Assembly (NCBI RefSeq): GCF_000250675.2
Contig: NC_018681.1
Coordinates: 9,176,001-9,240,000, forward strand
DNA from: Nocardia brasiliensis ATCC 700358
GTDB taxonomy: Bacteria; Actinomycetota; Actinomycetes; Mycobacteriales; Mycobacteriaceae
Length of the DNA stretch: 64,000 nucleotides
Direction of reading: 5' to 3'
In this document: one piece after another, positions 43,674 to 52,143 of the stretch
Layout of the letters: every line of letters starts with the position of its first letter
How positions within the stretch are numbered: position 1 is the stretch's first letter
Made by a program: the position numbers and the translations under genes
The notes under the pieces: model-generated
The model's input: only the letters and a program-made list of their open reading frames with translations
What the model was told of the DNA's origin: nothing
Database searches by the model: none

Positions 43674-43679
43674 GAAGTC

Positions 43680-43710
43680 AGTTTAGCAATTGGGGTTCCC
43701 TTAAGAAACT
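43680..43710. promoter_or_regulatory. AGTTT-N21-AAACT repeat in the divergent HxlR/DHFR-like promoter region
   Basis: The short arms (43680-43684, 43706-43710) enclose an A+T-rich patch with GGTTCCC and CTTAAG. Placement fits an HxlR operator; arm length is small. Confidence 0.3.
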
Positions 43711-43762
43711 CTGACTGCTACCGTTCTGGAGTCTCCTGAAGGAACTCAGAAAGGAAGCGGCG

Positions 43763-44353
43763 ATGAGCAAGGTCATCAGCGCCCATTCGGTATCCGTCGA
43801 CGGCTACATCACCGGGCGCGACCCCCGAGCCGGGCACGGACTCGGCGACGGCGGGATGCTGTTCGACTGGTATTTCGACGGCGACACACCCAGTGCGGTG
43901 TTCGACGGTTTCAAGTTGAGCGCGCCGAGCGCCCGGGTCTTCGACGCCGCGGGCGGACGGGTGGGCGCGATCGTCGCCGGCCGCAACACCTACGAGGACT
44001 CGGAACGATTCAACGGCGGCAGTCCGCATCCGAACGCCCGGCTGGTCGTGCTCAGCCATCGGCCGATGCCGGTCAGCGAGCGGCAGATCCTGGTCACGAC
44101 CGGGATCGAAGACGCGATCGCGGCGGCCCGCGACGCGGCCGGGGACGGTGACGTCGGACTGATGGGCGGCGGTGTGCTGGCCGCGGCGTTGCGGGCCGGG
44201 CTCGTCGACGAGGTGCTCCTGCACCAGGTTCCGATCCTGCTCGGCGGCGGTCGGCCGTTCTTCCAGTCGCTCCCGGATCACGTGCGACTGCGGCTGATCG
44301 AAGCCGTCCCCGCCCCCGGCGTCACCCACCTGCACTACGAGGTCCAGCGATGA
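43763..44353 (+). CDS. Dihydrofolate reductase/RibD C-terminal family protein
   Basis: The 196-residue protein has the RibD C-terminal fold: ISAHSVSVDGYITGRDP at the start, RVGAIVAGRNTYEDSERFNGGSPHPNARLVVLSHRP in the middle, and DVGLMGGGVLAAALRAGLVDEVLLHQVPILLGGGRPFFQSL near the end. Such proteins are NADPH-dependent reductases of unknown substrate, often in actinobacteria. GAAAGGAAG precedes the ATG. It overlaps the F420-type gene by ATGA. Confidence 0.88.
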   Translation: MSKVISAHSVSVDGYITGRDPRAGHGLGDGGMLFDWYFDGDTPSAVFDGFKLSAPSARVFDAAGGRVGAIVAGRNTYEDSERFNGGSPHPNARLVVLSHRPMPVSERQILVTTGIEDAIAAARDAAGDGDVGLMGGGVLAAALRAGLVDEVLLHQVPILLGGGRPFFQSLPDHVRLRLIEAVPAPGVTHLHYEVQR

Positions 44354-44727
44354 TCGACCCCGCCGTCCGCCAGGTACTCGACAGTGCCCCGCACGCACAC
44401 CTGGCCACCCTGCTGCCCGACGGTTCGCCCCACGCCGTGCCCGTCTACGTCGGCACCGAGGGCGACCACGTCGTCATCCTCACCGGCCCGGACTCGCGCA
44501 AGGCCCGCAACCTACGCCGCGACCCCCGCGTCGCGTTGTCGATGACCCCCGCCGACAACCTCTTCCACCCGGTGATCCTGCGCGGCCGGGTCGTCGAATG
44601 GCTCGACGGCGACGCCGCCTGGGCGATCATCGACCGGCTCGCGATCAAATACACCGGCCGGCCCTACTCCCGCGAACTCCACCGCGTCGTCGCCCTGATC
44701 GAGCCCGACCACCAGCGCGCCGGGTGA
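44350..44727 (+). CDS. PPOX class F420-dependent/FMN-binding protein
   Basis: The 125-residue split-beta-barrel protein has HAHLATLLPDGSPHAVPVYVGTEGDHVVILTGPDSRKARNLRRDPRVALSM, the standard start of actinobacterial PPOX-class F420 reductases. The end (DRLAIKYTGRPYSRELHRVVALIEPDH) is typical too. These enzymes bind F420 or FMN and reduce xenobiotics or tetrapyrroles. It is translationally coupled to the DHFR-like gene. The HxlR regulator next to the pair suggests an inducible detoxification unit. Confidence 0.85.
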   Translation: MIDPAVRQVLDSAPHAHLATLLPDGSPHAVPVYVGTEGDHVVILTGPDSRKARNLRRDPRVALSMTPADNLFHPVILRGRVVEWLDGDAAWAIIDRLAIKYTGRPYSRELHRVVALIEPDHQRAG

Positions 44728-44777
44728 GCGCGGTTGGCCGCGTTGAGGGTTCGGTCGTGGTGCAGCAGGATGGGGTG

Positions 44778-45083
44778 ATGACTGTCGCACCCGATGGAGA
44801 AGACCTCGCCACGGCGCCGGGTGGTGCGGTGTTGGCGGGAACTGTTCTCGGCGTGGCGATTCTGCTGTGTGTTCGGCTAGAGCGGGTTCCGTTCGCCGGT
44901 GCGCTGACCGATCCCGATCAGCTGGTCGGGATCGTGCTCGGCGGGGTGCTGCTGGGCGTCTGCCTGCTGATCTGGGCGATCAAGACGCTGTACGTGGTGG
45001 GCAGGCAGCGGCAGTGGTCGTGGCGGATCGTCGCGGTGCCGGTGGTGGTATTCGCCGGGCTGGCAGCCGGATTGGTGGCGTAA
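44778..45083 (+). CDS. Small membrane protein, unknown function
   Basis: The 101-residue protein has three helices (GAVLAGTVLGVAILLCVRL; LVGIVLGGVLLGVCLLIWAIKTLYVV; IVAVPVVVFAGLAAGLVA) and a short charged loop (GRQRQWSWR). The ATG at 44778 has GGATGGGG a few bases upstream. No family is recognised. It is convergent with another small membrane protein gene. Confidence 0.55.
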   Translation: MTVAPDGEDLATAPGGAVLAGTVLGVAILLCVRLERVPFAGALTDPDQLVGIVLGGVLLGVCLLIWAIKTLYVVGRQRQWSWRIVAVPVVVFAGLAAGLVA

Positions 45084-45091
45084 CCGGTGCG

Positions 45092-45463
45092 TCACGGCGT
45101 GTCGTAGACCTCGTTGGCCAGGGCCACACCGCTGAGGAACGAGGCCACGATCAGGGCCATAGCGACGACCGGCCAGTACCACATCAGCCAGCGCTGCACG
45201 GCGGCGATGATGATCATGACGAAGGAGCCGGCAAGAGCCAGGGCGGTACCGCCCCAGGAGACGGCGAAAGCCGCGCTCAGATATTCGTCCTTACAGTTGC
45301 GACCGGGTCCGCACGCGTCGGCGGCGAAGGCGAAGAAAACGGTGCAGTAGGCGGCGAGCAGGCCGAGCACCGCGGCGGCGCAATAGAGGACGACGGTGAG
45401 GATCACGTCCCAGGTCCGCTGCTGCGGCTGGGCCGACTGATAAGCGGCCGGGTAGTAGGTCAT
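45092..45463 (-). CDS. Small membrane protein, DUF6264-like in layout
   Basis: The 123-residue protein starts MTYYPAAYQSAQPQQRTWD (Pro/Gln-rich) and then has three helices (VILTVVLYCAAAVLGLLAAYCTVFF; AVSWGGTALALAGSFVMIIIAAV; YWPVVAMALIVASFLSGVALA). Between the first two is CGPGRNCKDEYLSAAF, a loop with two cysteines that can pair outside the cell. The ATG at 45463 is used. I cannot name its function; the family resemblance is tentative. Confidence 0.6.
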   Translation of the reverse strand: MTYYPAAYQSAQPQQRTWDVILTVVLYCAAAVLGLLAAYCTVFFAFAADACGPGRNCKDEYLSAAFAVSWGGTALALAGSFVMIIIAAVQRWLMWYWPVVAMALIVASFLSGVALANEVYDTP

Positions 45464-45553
45464 GCCTTCAGCATCGTGGGCACGACCGACGGCGAGTACC
45501 GCAAAACTACTCAGGCCGGATGAGGGTATTCCGTGCCGGTTACGCTGGCGGCG

Positions 45554-46531
45554 ATGAGCGATCAAGTGCTGGAGAGCTTCGTCTACGCCATACCGATGCG
45601 CACCCGATTCCGCGGCATCACGGTGCGCGAAGGGATGCTGATTCGCGGACCGCTCGGCTGGGGAGAGTTCTGTCCGTTCGTCGAATACGACGACCGGGAA
45701 GCGGCCGGGTGGCTGGCGACGGCGCTAGAGCAGGTGAGCGCCGGATGGCCGGAGCCGGTCCGCGACCGGATCCCGATCAACTGCACGGTGCCCGCGGTGG
45801 ACGCGGAGCGCGCGCACGCGATCGTCGCGGGATCGGGCTGCGGCACGGCCAAGGTGAAAATCGCGGACCATCCCGATTCGCTGAGCGAAGACCTCGCCCG
45901 GGTCGAGGCGGTGCGGGACGCACTGGGTCCGGCCGGGGCGATCCGGGTCGACGCCAACGCGGTATGGGATGTGGCGACCGCGGTCGCGCACATCACCCGA
46001 ATCGACCGGGCCGCAGGCGGTTTGGAGTACGTCGAGCAGCCGTGCCGGACGATCGAGGAGCTGGCGGCGGTGCGCAAACACGTCGACGTCCGGATCGCCG
46101 CGGACGAATCGATCCGGCGCGCGGAAGACCCGTTACGGGTCGCGGTCGCCGGAGCCGCCGATATCGCGGTACTCAAATGCACACCCCTGGGCGGGGTCCG
46201 GCGCGCGCTGCGGGTCGCCGAGGCCGCCGGACTACCCTGCGTGATCTCCTCGGCACTGGAAACCAGCGTCGGCCTGGCCGCCCAACTAGCCCTCGCCGGC
46301 GCCCTCCCCGAACTCGGCTTCGCCTGCGGTCTGGGCACGTTGTCCCTGCTCGCCGGCGACACGGTGCGTGATTCGCTGCGCCCCACCGACGGTTACCTCC
46401 CCGTCCCCCGCACCGCCCCCCAACCCGACCCCGCCCTACTCGAGCAGTACCGCCAATGCGACCCCGAACGCGTCACCTGGTGGGCGAACCGCCTCGAGCG
46501 CACCCTCCAACTGATCCCTGCCGCAACCTGA
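45554..46531 (+). CDS. menC: o-Succinylbenzoate synthase
   Basis: The 325-residue protein belongs to the enolase superfamily, MenC branch: AKVKIAD (Lys-x-Lys base), RVDANAVWD (metal Asp), EYVEQP (metal Glu), IAADESI (metal Asp) and VLKCTPLGG (Lys base), then ISSALETSVGLAAQLALA. MenC removes water from SHCHC to give o-succinylbenzoate in menaquinone synthesis. The length matches M. tuberculosis MenC. The ATG at 45554 is preferred; GTG at 45533 adds 7 residues. No other men gene is nearby, so menC is separated from its pathway here. Confidence 0.88.
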   Translation: MSDQVLESFVYAIPMRTRFRGITVREGMLIRGPLGWGEFCPFVEYDDREAAGWLATALEQVSAGWPEPVRDRIPINCTVPAVDAERAHAIVAGSGCGTAKVKIADHPDSLSEDLARVEAVRDALGPAGAIRVDANAVWDVATAVAHITRIDRAAGGLEYVEQPCRTIEELAAVRKHVDVRIAADESIRRAEDPLRVAVAGAADIAVLKCTPLGGVRRALRVAEAAGLPCVISSALETSVGLAAQLALAGALPELGFACGLGTLSLLAGDTVRDSLRPTDGYLPVPRTAPQPDPALLEQYRQCDPERVTWWANRLERTLQLIPAAT

Positions 46532-46814
46532 TTCGCCACCACCTCCGAATGGTCGCGGCCCGCGCATCACGCACAGCTCGGCCCCGGAGTGCGTGACACC
46601 GACCCCAGCAGCGCAGAACCGACCCAGCGATGCGCGCCGCCGACCGTGACCCGGCACAGTGTCGACCTGACTTATCGCCGCCTCCGGCCTGGGCGGTGCA
46701 CGGAGTCCACCCCGAACAATCGCGGCGACCGTCGATGGATCGCAGCCTTGACCCAGCGGCGTGTGACGCCGGCCGTATTGCGCGAGGGAAGGCGCACCCG
46801 CTGGGGCGCAAGGG

Positions 46815-47327
46815 TCAACCCAGGCGTACGCCGCAGCCCAGCATTGTGGCGCGCAGGATCAGGGCTGCTTCGGGACCGATGATGCCGTCTACCAATTCCA
46901 GGTAGCGGGTGCAGAATTCGGGGCCGTGGGGGGCGACTTTTTCGGGCGCGGATTCCAGGTGGTGGGCGAGTTCGTGCAGGACGACCAGTTCGCGCAGCGC
47001 CCAGGCGGTTGCGCCGGTGTGCAGCGGGACGGCGAGCACGGCGTCGGCGGACTCGTAGTGGGCGGCGGTCGCGCCTGCCCGGGCGCGCACCCGCACCGGT
47101 ACGTCGGCGCGATCCCAGTGTGCCCGAACCCAATTCAGGGCGAGCACCTTGTCCGCATAGCTCTGCACCGAATCCACCGAGGCGAAGCGCCGTTCGATCG
47201 GCAAAGTGATGTGCGAGCCATAGAGTTCCACGGTGCGGTTGCCGTGCTCGTCGGCGCGATCGAACACCCCCCGCACCAACTGCTCCGCGTCGTACACCTT
47301 GGCGCGCTGGGTATCTCGCGCACTCAC
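46815..47327 (-). CDS. Putative metallohydrolase, TIGR04338 (Rv0185-like) family
   Basis: The 170-residue protein has the zincin motif VVLHELAHHLESAPEKVAPHGPEFCTRYLELV, with HELAHH and a third His downstream (H-x-x-x-F). Upstream is TQRAKVYDAEQLVRGVFDRADEHGNRTVELYGS, matching the actinobacterial family that includes Rv0185. The GTG at 47327 follows GGGAGG at seven bases, so the longer frame is rejected. Substrate and cell location are unknown, and no signal peptide is seen. The next gene upstream on the same strand is a DUF2786 protein. Confidence 0.82.
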   Translation of the reverse strand: MSARDTQRAKVYDAEQLVRGVFDRADEHGNRTVELYGSHITLPIERRFASVDSVQSYADKVLALNWVRAHWDRADVPVRVRARAGATAAHYESADAVLAVPLHTGATAWALRELVVLHELAHHLESAPEKVAPHGPEFCTRYLELVDGIIGPEAALILRATMLGCGVRLG

Positions 47328-47390
47328 GACGAACCTCCCGGCGGGCACATCGCGGGCGCGCACCGGAACAGCTGCGGACCGAACACTCGC

Positions 47391-47434
47391 GACCGAGCCG
47401 AACGCCCGTGCCGGAACGAGCATTCGGCTCGGTC
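47391..47434. repeat. 12-bp perfect inverted repeat between the DUF2786 and metallohydrolase genes
   Basis: GACCGAGCCGAA (47391-47402) and its complement (47423-47434) enclose 20 bases. It lies 64 bases before the metallohydrolase start, so it may be an operator or a partial terminator between the two co-directional genes. It has no T-run. Confidence 0.55.
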
Positions 47435-47618
47435 CGCACGATTCGCCGCCGTGTCCCGGACAACTCGGCCGCCCAAGCCCCGAGCCCGCGGCTCCCCTGC
47501 CCTTCGCCCGAACCCACTGTGGCTCAAGTCACTCAGCTGACACACGCTCACGAGCATCGTCCTACGGACCCGAACGCGCGACCCGAGCAGGAAATCCGCG
47601 GCGCAGCCAACGGCGCGC

Positions 47619-48485
47619 TCACTCCGATCCGTCGCCCGCGCCGCGTGCCTTCCGAGTGGTCAATTGTCCGCGCGCCGCACCGAGTTCGGGGGAGGTGCCG
47701 AGGCGGGCGGCTTTGCCTGCGCGGTCCCCTGCGCGCCGCGCCGCGGCGGAATGCCCGGCGGAGGACTGCGGCCCACGCCAGGTGCCGCGGGCCTCGGAGG
47801 TGCGGGTGTAGAAATCGGTGAGCTCGATCTCCTTGTTGCGCAAGGCGAGCGCGGTGCCGGTGGCGGGCGCGTCGGCGGGTACCACCTCGGCTTCGACCTC
47901 GGCCTTCACCGCGGCGAGCCGCTGCCCGATCCGGGCCGCGAACGCCATCTGGAAATTCAGGCGCGCCGTCACACCCGCGACCGGCGCCTGCACCCGGCGC
48001 TGCACCTTTCGGCCCCAGCGCTTTTCGGTGACCACCTTGTCCACGGTCGCCGAACGGTATTGACCCGACTTGATGTATTGATCCGACGCGCGGACCATCT
48101 GGACGAGCAGACTCGCGTACAACGCCTCGCAGGTATCGATGTCGGAGTCGAAACCGTAGGCGTACACCTGGGTCGAGGTGCGAGCGACATCGCAGCGCAC
48201 ATCGTTGGCGGACGCGATCGCGACGAAGAGTTGCACGTACGTGCGCAATCCGCGCTTACCCGGCTCACCGATCGGGATCATCCGCTGGATCGGCGACGGC
48301 CTGCGTTCGCGCCCCGCGACGTGCGCACGCGCGACCGTCAGGTCGATGGACGAGCGGGTCGCGAGGCGTTGCGCCGCGGCGAGGAACGCCTCGGCCTCGT
48401 GTGCGTTGTCGGTGGACTCGGCCTGACGCAGCAGTCCGCCGATGCGTGTCAGCATCCGTTCGGGAACCGGGTTCGGCGATGTCAT
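47619..48485 (-). CDS. DUF2786 domain protein
   Basis: The 288-residue protein begins ERMLTRIGGLLRQAESTDNAHEAEAFLAAAQRLATRSSIDLTVARA, the short helical DUF2786 domain. The rest has SANDVRCDVARTSTQVYAYGFDSDIDTCEALYASLLVQM and an Arg/Ala-rich disordered tail. The function is unknown. In mycobacteria a DUF2786 gene (Rv0184 as I recall) stands beside the TIGR04338 metallohydrolase, the same pairing as here. The ATG at 48485 starts the conserved block. Confidence 0.78.
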   Translation of the reverse strand: MTSPNPVPERMLTRIGGLLRQAESTDNAHEAEAFLAAAQRLATRSSIDLTVARAHVAGRERRPSPIQRMIPIGEPGKRGLRTYVQLFVAIASANDVRCDVARTSTQVYAYGFDSDIDTCEALYASLLVQMVRASDQYIKSGQYRSATVDKVVTEKRWGRKVQRRVQAPVAGVTARLNFQMAFAARIGQRLAAVKAEVEAEVVPADAPATGTALALRNKEIELTDFYTRTSEARGTWRGPQSSAGHSAAARRAGDRAGKAARLGTSPELGAARGQLTTRKARGAGDGSE

Positions 48486-48628
48486 CACCTGCGAGCTTAG
48501 GCGGCGGGACGCGGCGATGTAGCGAGGACTTCCCGCCACATTCCCCCGAGTAACTCCCACACCATGTATCTTGCGTTGTGCAACCGGCAGGGTGTGCTAA
48601 TGCTCACGATCGATCTGGAGTGTCCGCG

Positions 48629-49930
48629 ATGGCTGTGAAAAAGGTGTCGTCCCTACGTACGTCGCTCGTACCGAAGGCCGCGGTCGCGGCTGTCTCGGTC
48701 GCGCTGCTGACGGCGACGTTCACCAGCGCCTGCTCCAGCGACAGCGGCGGCAGCCCGACCAGCCAGAACCTGACCGGGCGCGGCCCGATCACCTATGTCG
48801 AGGGCAAGGACACCACCGAGACCGGCGCGGTCAAGCAGCTCATCGAGCGCTGGAACGCCGCGCACCCGGACGAGCAGGTGACGTTCAAGGAACAGTCGAA
48901 CGACGCCTCGCAGCAGTACGACGACCTGGTCGAGCACATGCGCTCCAAGCAGTCCAACTACGACGTGGTCGCCCTCGACGTGCCGTGGACCGCCGAGTTC
49001 GCCGCGAAGGGCTGGATCCAGCCGCTGAAGGACGCCTTCGCCATCGACACCTCCGCGCTGCTCTCCCCGCCGGTCGCCAGCGCCACCTACAACAACACCC
49101 TGTACGCGGCCCCGCGAAACACCAACGGCGGCTTGCTGTTCTACCGCAAGGACCTGGTGCCGAACGCGCCGAAGACCTGGACCGAACTGCTCGCCCAGTG
49201 CCCGCTGGCCAAGGAGCAGAACATCGGCTGCTACGCCGGTCAGTTCGCGCCGTACGAGGGCCTGACGGTGAACACCGCCGAGGTGATCAACGCCTACGGC
49301 GGCAGCTTCGTCGGCGCCGACGGCAAGACCCCGACGGTGAACAGCCCGCAGTCCCGGGCCGGCCTGAAGGTGCTGGTCGACGCCTACAAGAACGGCGACA
49401 TCCCGCCGGAGGCGATCTCGTTCAAGGAGCCGGAGAGCAGCAACGCGTTCGCGCAGGGCAAGCTCATGTTCCTGCGTTCGTGGCCGTCCACCTACGGTGA
49501 CGTCGGCGGCGAAGCCTCCGCGGTGAAGGACAAGTTCGCGGTCGCCCCGCTGCCCGGCGAGAACGGTGTCGGCGCGTCCACGCTCGGCGGCTACAACGCG
49601 GCGATCAGCGCGTACTCCAAGAACAAGGCCACCGCGCTCGACTTCCTGCGCTTCCTGATCAGCGAGGACGCCCAGCACATCGTCGCCTCCGGCGCGCTGC
49701 CCTCGGTGCGCGCGTCGATGTACGACGACCCGGCCCTGATCGCGAAGATGCCGTACCTGCCCGCGCTCAAGGATTCCATCGCCAGCGCGGTGCCGCGCCC
49801 GGTCACGCCGTTCTATCCCGCGGTGTCGAAGGCCATCCAGGAGAACGCCTATGCTGCGCTGAAGCAGACCAAGTCGGTCGACGACGCGATCACCGGCATG
49901 CAGAAGGGCATCGAGACCGCGGGATCGTAG
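48629..49930 (+). CDS. Sugar ABC importer solute-binding lipoprotein, LpqY-like
   Basis: The 433-residue protein has a lipoprotein signal (AAVSVALLTATFTSACSSDSG; lipobox TSAC) and the type I sugar-binding fold: ITYVEGKDTTETGAVKQLIERWNAAHPDEQVTFKEQSNDASQQYDDL, YDVVALDVPWTAEFAAKGW, and YAAPRNTNGGLLFYRKDLV. The last part (KATALDFLRFLISEDAQ) is also typical. It is encoded with two permeases of the trehalose type, so it is likely the LpqY counterpart, which recovers trehalose released by mycolate transfer. No ATPase is in this operon. Confidence 0.85.
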   Translation: MAVKKVSSLRTSLVPKAAVAAVSVALLTATFTSACSSDSGGSPTSQNLTGRGPITYVEGKDTTETGAVKQLIERWNAAHPDEQVTFKEQSNDASQQYDDLVEHMRSKQSNYDVVALDVPWTAEFAAKGWIQPLKDAFAIDTSALLSPPVASATYNNTLYAAPRNTNGGLLFYRKDLVPNAPKTWTELLAQCPLAKEQNIGCYAGQFAPYEGLTVNTAEVINAYGGSFVGADGKTPTVNSPQSRAGLKVLVDAYKNGDIPPEAISFKEPESSNAFAQGKLMFLRSWPSTYGDVGGEASAVKDKFAVAPLPGENGVGASTLGGYNAAISAYSKNKATALDFLRFLISEDAQHIVASGALPSVRASMYDDPALIAKMPYLPALKDSIASAVPRPVTPFYPAVSKAIQENAYAALKQTKSVDDAITGMQKGIETAGS

Positions 49931-49975
49931 GCGGAAGCGCAACGGACCCGACGAGACCCGTAGGAGAGAGAAACG

Positions 49976-50998
49976 GTGTCGGATCCTTCGGGAGCGGCCA
50001 GCACTGTGTCGAGTGAGGATTTCCTGCCACGCAAGCGTGGCCTCGGCGAAACCCTGGCATTGGAAATGCGGCGCTCCGGTAAAGCCTGGCTGTTCGTCTC
50101 GCCGGTACTACTGGCGCTGGCGGTGGTCATCGGCTATCCGGTGGTGCGCGCGCTGTGGATGTCGTTCCAGAAGGATTCGGGCCTGGACCCGGCGACCGGC
50201 ATGTTCACCGAGGGTGGCAGCGCCGGCTTCTCGAACTACACGCACTGGCTGCTGCAACAGTGCCAGGCGGGCGGCGAGACGGTCAGCTGTCCCACCGGCA
50301 ACCTCGGGTCGCAGTTCTGGCTGGCCATCGGCGTCACGCTGTTCTTCACGGTGATCACGGTGACGCTGGAGGCCACGCTCGGCCTCGGCTTCGCCATGGT
50401 GATGGGCAAGACGTTCCGCGGCCGCGCCCTGCTGCGCGCCGCGGTGCTGATCCCGTGGGCGATCCCCACCGCGGTCACGGCGCGGCTGTGGGAGTTCATG
50501 TTCCAGTACGACGGCGTGGTGAACCGGGTGTTCGGCACCCATATCCTGTGGACCTCCGACGCCTGGGCCGCCCGGTTCGCGGTGATCGCCGCCGACGTGT
50601 GGAAGACGACGCCGTTCATGGCGCTGCTGCTGCTGGCGGGCCTGCAGGTGATCCCGGCCGACGTGTACGAGGCGGCCCGGGTCGACGGCGCGACCGCCTG
50701 GCAGCGCTTCACCCAGATCACCTTGCCGCTGCTGCGCCCGGCCTTGCTCGTCGCGGTGCTGTTCCGCACCATGGACGCGCTGCGCATGTACGACCTGCCG
50801 GCGATCATGACGCTGAACAACCCGTCCACCCGGGTGTTGTCGATCCTGGTGGTCGACCAGGTCCGGCAGGGCCCCAACAGCGCGGCCGCGCTGTCGACGA
50901 TCACCTTCCTGCTGATCTTCGCGGTGGCCTTCGTGCTGGTGAAGGTCTTGGGCGCCAACGCCGTCCGGACCCAAGAGGAACAGCGGGAGGCGGGGTGA
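49976..50998 (+). CDS. Sugar ABC importer permease, SugA-like
   Basis: The 340-residue permease has six helices and the EAA loop VIPADVYEAARVDGATAWQRFTQITLPLLRP. The N-terminal extension, the first helix (AWLFVSPVLLALAVVIGYPVVRALWMSF) and an external loop with two cysteines (QCQAGGETVSC) fit the SugA/MalF class. GAGAG precedes the GTG start. It follows the binding protein by 45 bases and is part of the importer that likely takes up trehalose. Confidence 0.88.
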   Translation: MSDPSGAASTVSSEDFLPRKRGLGETLALEMRRSGKAWLFVSPVLLALAVVIGYPVVRALWMSFQKDSGLDPATGMFTEGGSAGFSNYTHWLLQQCQAGGETVSCPTGNLGSQFWLAIGVTLFFTVITVTLEATLGLGFAMVMGKTFRGRALLRAAVLIPWAIPTAVTARLWEFMFQYDGVVNRVFGTHILWTSDAWAARFAVIAADVWKTTPFMALLLLAGLQVIPADVYEAARVDGATAWQRFTQITLPLLRPALLVAVLFRTMDALRMYDLPAIMTLNNPSTRVLSILVVDQVRQGPNSAAALSTITFLLIFAVAFVLVKVLGANAVRTQEEQREAG

Positions 50999-51082
50999 GC
51001 AGGACGACACCTCGCTGGCGCTCGGCTTTCGTCCTGCCCACCAGACGCTGGTCCGCCACCGGAGGCGCTCCGCTTCTCCGGT
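50999..51082 (+). promoter_or_regulatory. Two stem-loops between the permease genes
   Basis: GCAGGACG (50999-51006) pairs with CGTCCTGC (51030-51037), and ACCGGAG (51058-51064) pairs with CTCCGGT (51076-51082). Both sit in the 115-base gap between sugA-like and sugB-like. They may stabilise or process the mRNA or tune the ratio of the two permeases. Confidence 0.4.
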
Positions 51083-51113
51083 CGACCTATACCTACCCGG
51101 GCACGGTGCACCC

Positions 51114-51995
51114 ATGACTACGACGAATCCTGTGAATACTCGCCCGCCACAGTCGGTCCCGTGGACCCACCGCCTCAAGTCGGTGCGGCTGTACGCCGGT
51201 GTGTTCATCGTGCTGGTGTGGGGGCTCGGGCCGTTCTACTGGATGGCCGTGACCGCGTTCCGCGATCCGGACTACACCTTCGACAGCACCCCGTGGCCCA
51301 CGCACGTCACGCTGGAGAACTTCCGCAACGCCTTCGACACCAGCCGCGGCAACAACTTCGGCCGGGCGTTGATCAACAGCGTGGTCATCGGCTCGATCAC
51401 CACGGTGATCGCCCTGCTGATCGGCGTGCTGGCAGCGTACGCGCTGGCGCGGCTCACCTTCCGCGGCAAGTACCTGGTGTCGGGCCTGATCCTGAGCGCC
51501 TCGATGTTCCCGGTGGTGGTGCTGGTGACCCCGCTGTTCCAGCTGTTCACCAACATCGGCTGGATCGGCGAATACCAGGCGATGATCATCCCGAACATCT
51601 CCTTCGTGCTGCCGATGACGGTCTACATCCTGGCTTCCTTCTTCACCGAATTGCCATGGGAGCTCGAAGAAGCCGCGCGGATCGACGGCGCGACGAAGAT
51701 GCAGGCCTTCCGCCTGGTGATGCTGCCGCTGGCCGCGCCCGCGGTGTTCACCACCGCGATCCTCGCGTTCATCGCGGCGGTCAACGAATACCTGCTGGCC
51801 CGGCTGCTCTCCTCGGACAAGACCGAGCCGGTGACCGTCGCGGTCGCCCGGTTCTCCGGTAACAACCCGCTGGTGGAGCCCTACGCGGCGATCATGGCGG
51901 CGGGCACGATGGTGTCCATTCCGCTGGTGCTGATGGTGCTGCTGTTCCAGCGCCGGATCATCTCCGGCCTCACCGCCGGCGGCGTCAAGAGCTAG
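51114..51995 (+). CDS. Sugar ABC importer permease, SugB-like
   Basis: The 293-residue permease has six helices and the EAA loop LPWELEEAARIDGATKMQAFRLVMLPLAAPAV. It has the ending VSIPLVLMVLLFQRRIISGLTAGGVKS seen in SugB/MalG proteins. It pairs with the SugA-like protein to make the channel. An ATPase must come from elsewhere; the one at 39745 is a candidate. The ATG is clear, with a weak ribosome site. Confidence 0.88.
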   Translation: MTTTNPVNTRPPQSVPWTHRLKSVRLYAGVFIVLVWGLGPFYWMAVTAFRDPDYTFDSTPWPTHVTLENFRNAFDTSRGNNFGRALINSVVIGSITTVIALLIGVLAAYALARLTFRGKYLVSGLILSASMFPVVVLVTPLFQLFTNIGWIGEYQAMIIPNISFVLPMTVYILASFFTELPWELEEAARIDGATKMQAFRLVMLPLAAPAVFTTAILAFIAAVNEYLLARLLSSDKTEPVTVAVARFSGNNPLVEPYAAIMAAGTMVSIPLVLMVLLFQRRIISGLTAGGVKS

Positions 51996-52050
51996 CTCAC
52001 GCGCAGAATTCCGGTGCGCCGCAACGGCCCGGTGATAGCATCGCGGGTCA

Positions 52051-52080
52051 CCCACGGCACGAGTACAGTCGTGCCGTGGG
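52051..52080 (+). terminator. Strong hairpin after the sugar importer operon
   Basis: CCCACGGCACGA and its perfect complement (12-base arms) enclose a six-base loop, GTACAG. It lies 56 bases after the sugB-like stop and before the penicillin-binding protein gene. There is no long T-run, as is common for actinobacterial terminators. Confidence 0.7.
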
Positions 52081-52143
52081 GGCACATTTCCGATCGTTGT
52101 TCGTGCAGGTGAGTTTCGACCGACGCTCCGGGAGGAGATGATC

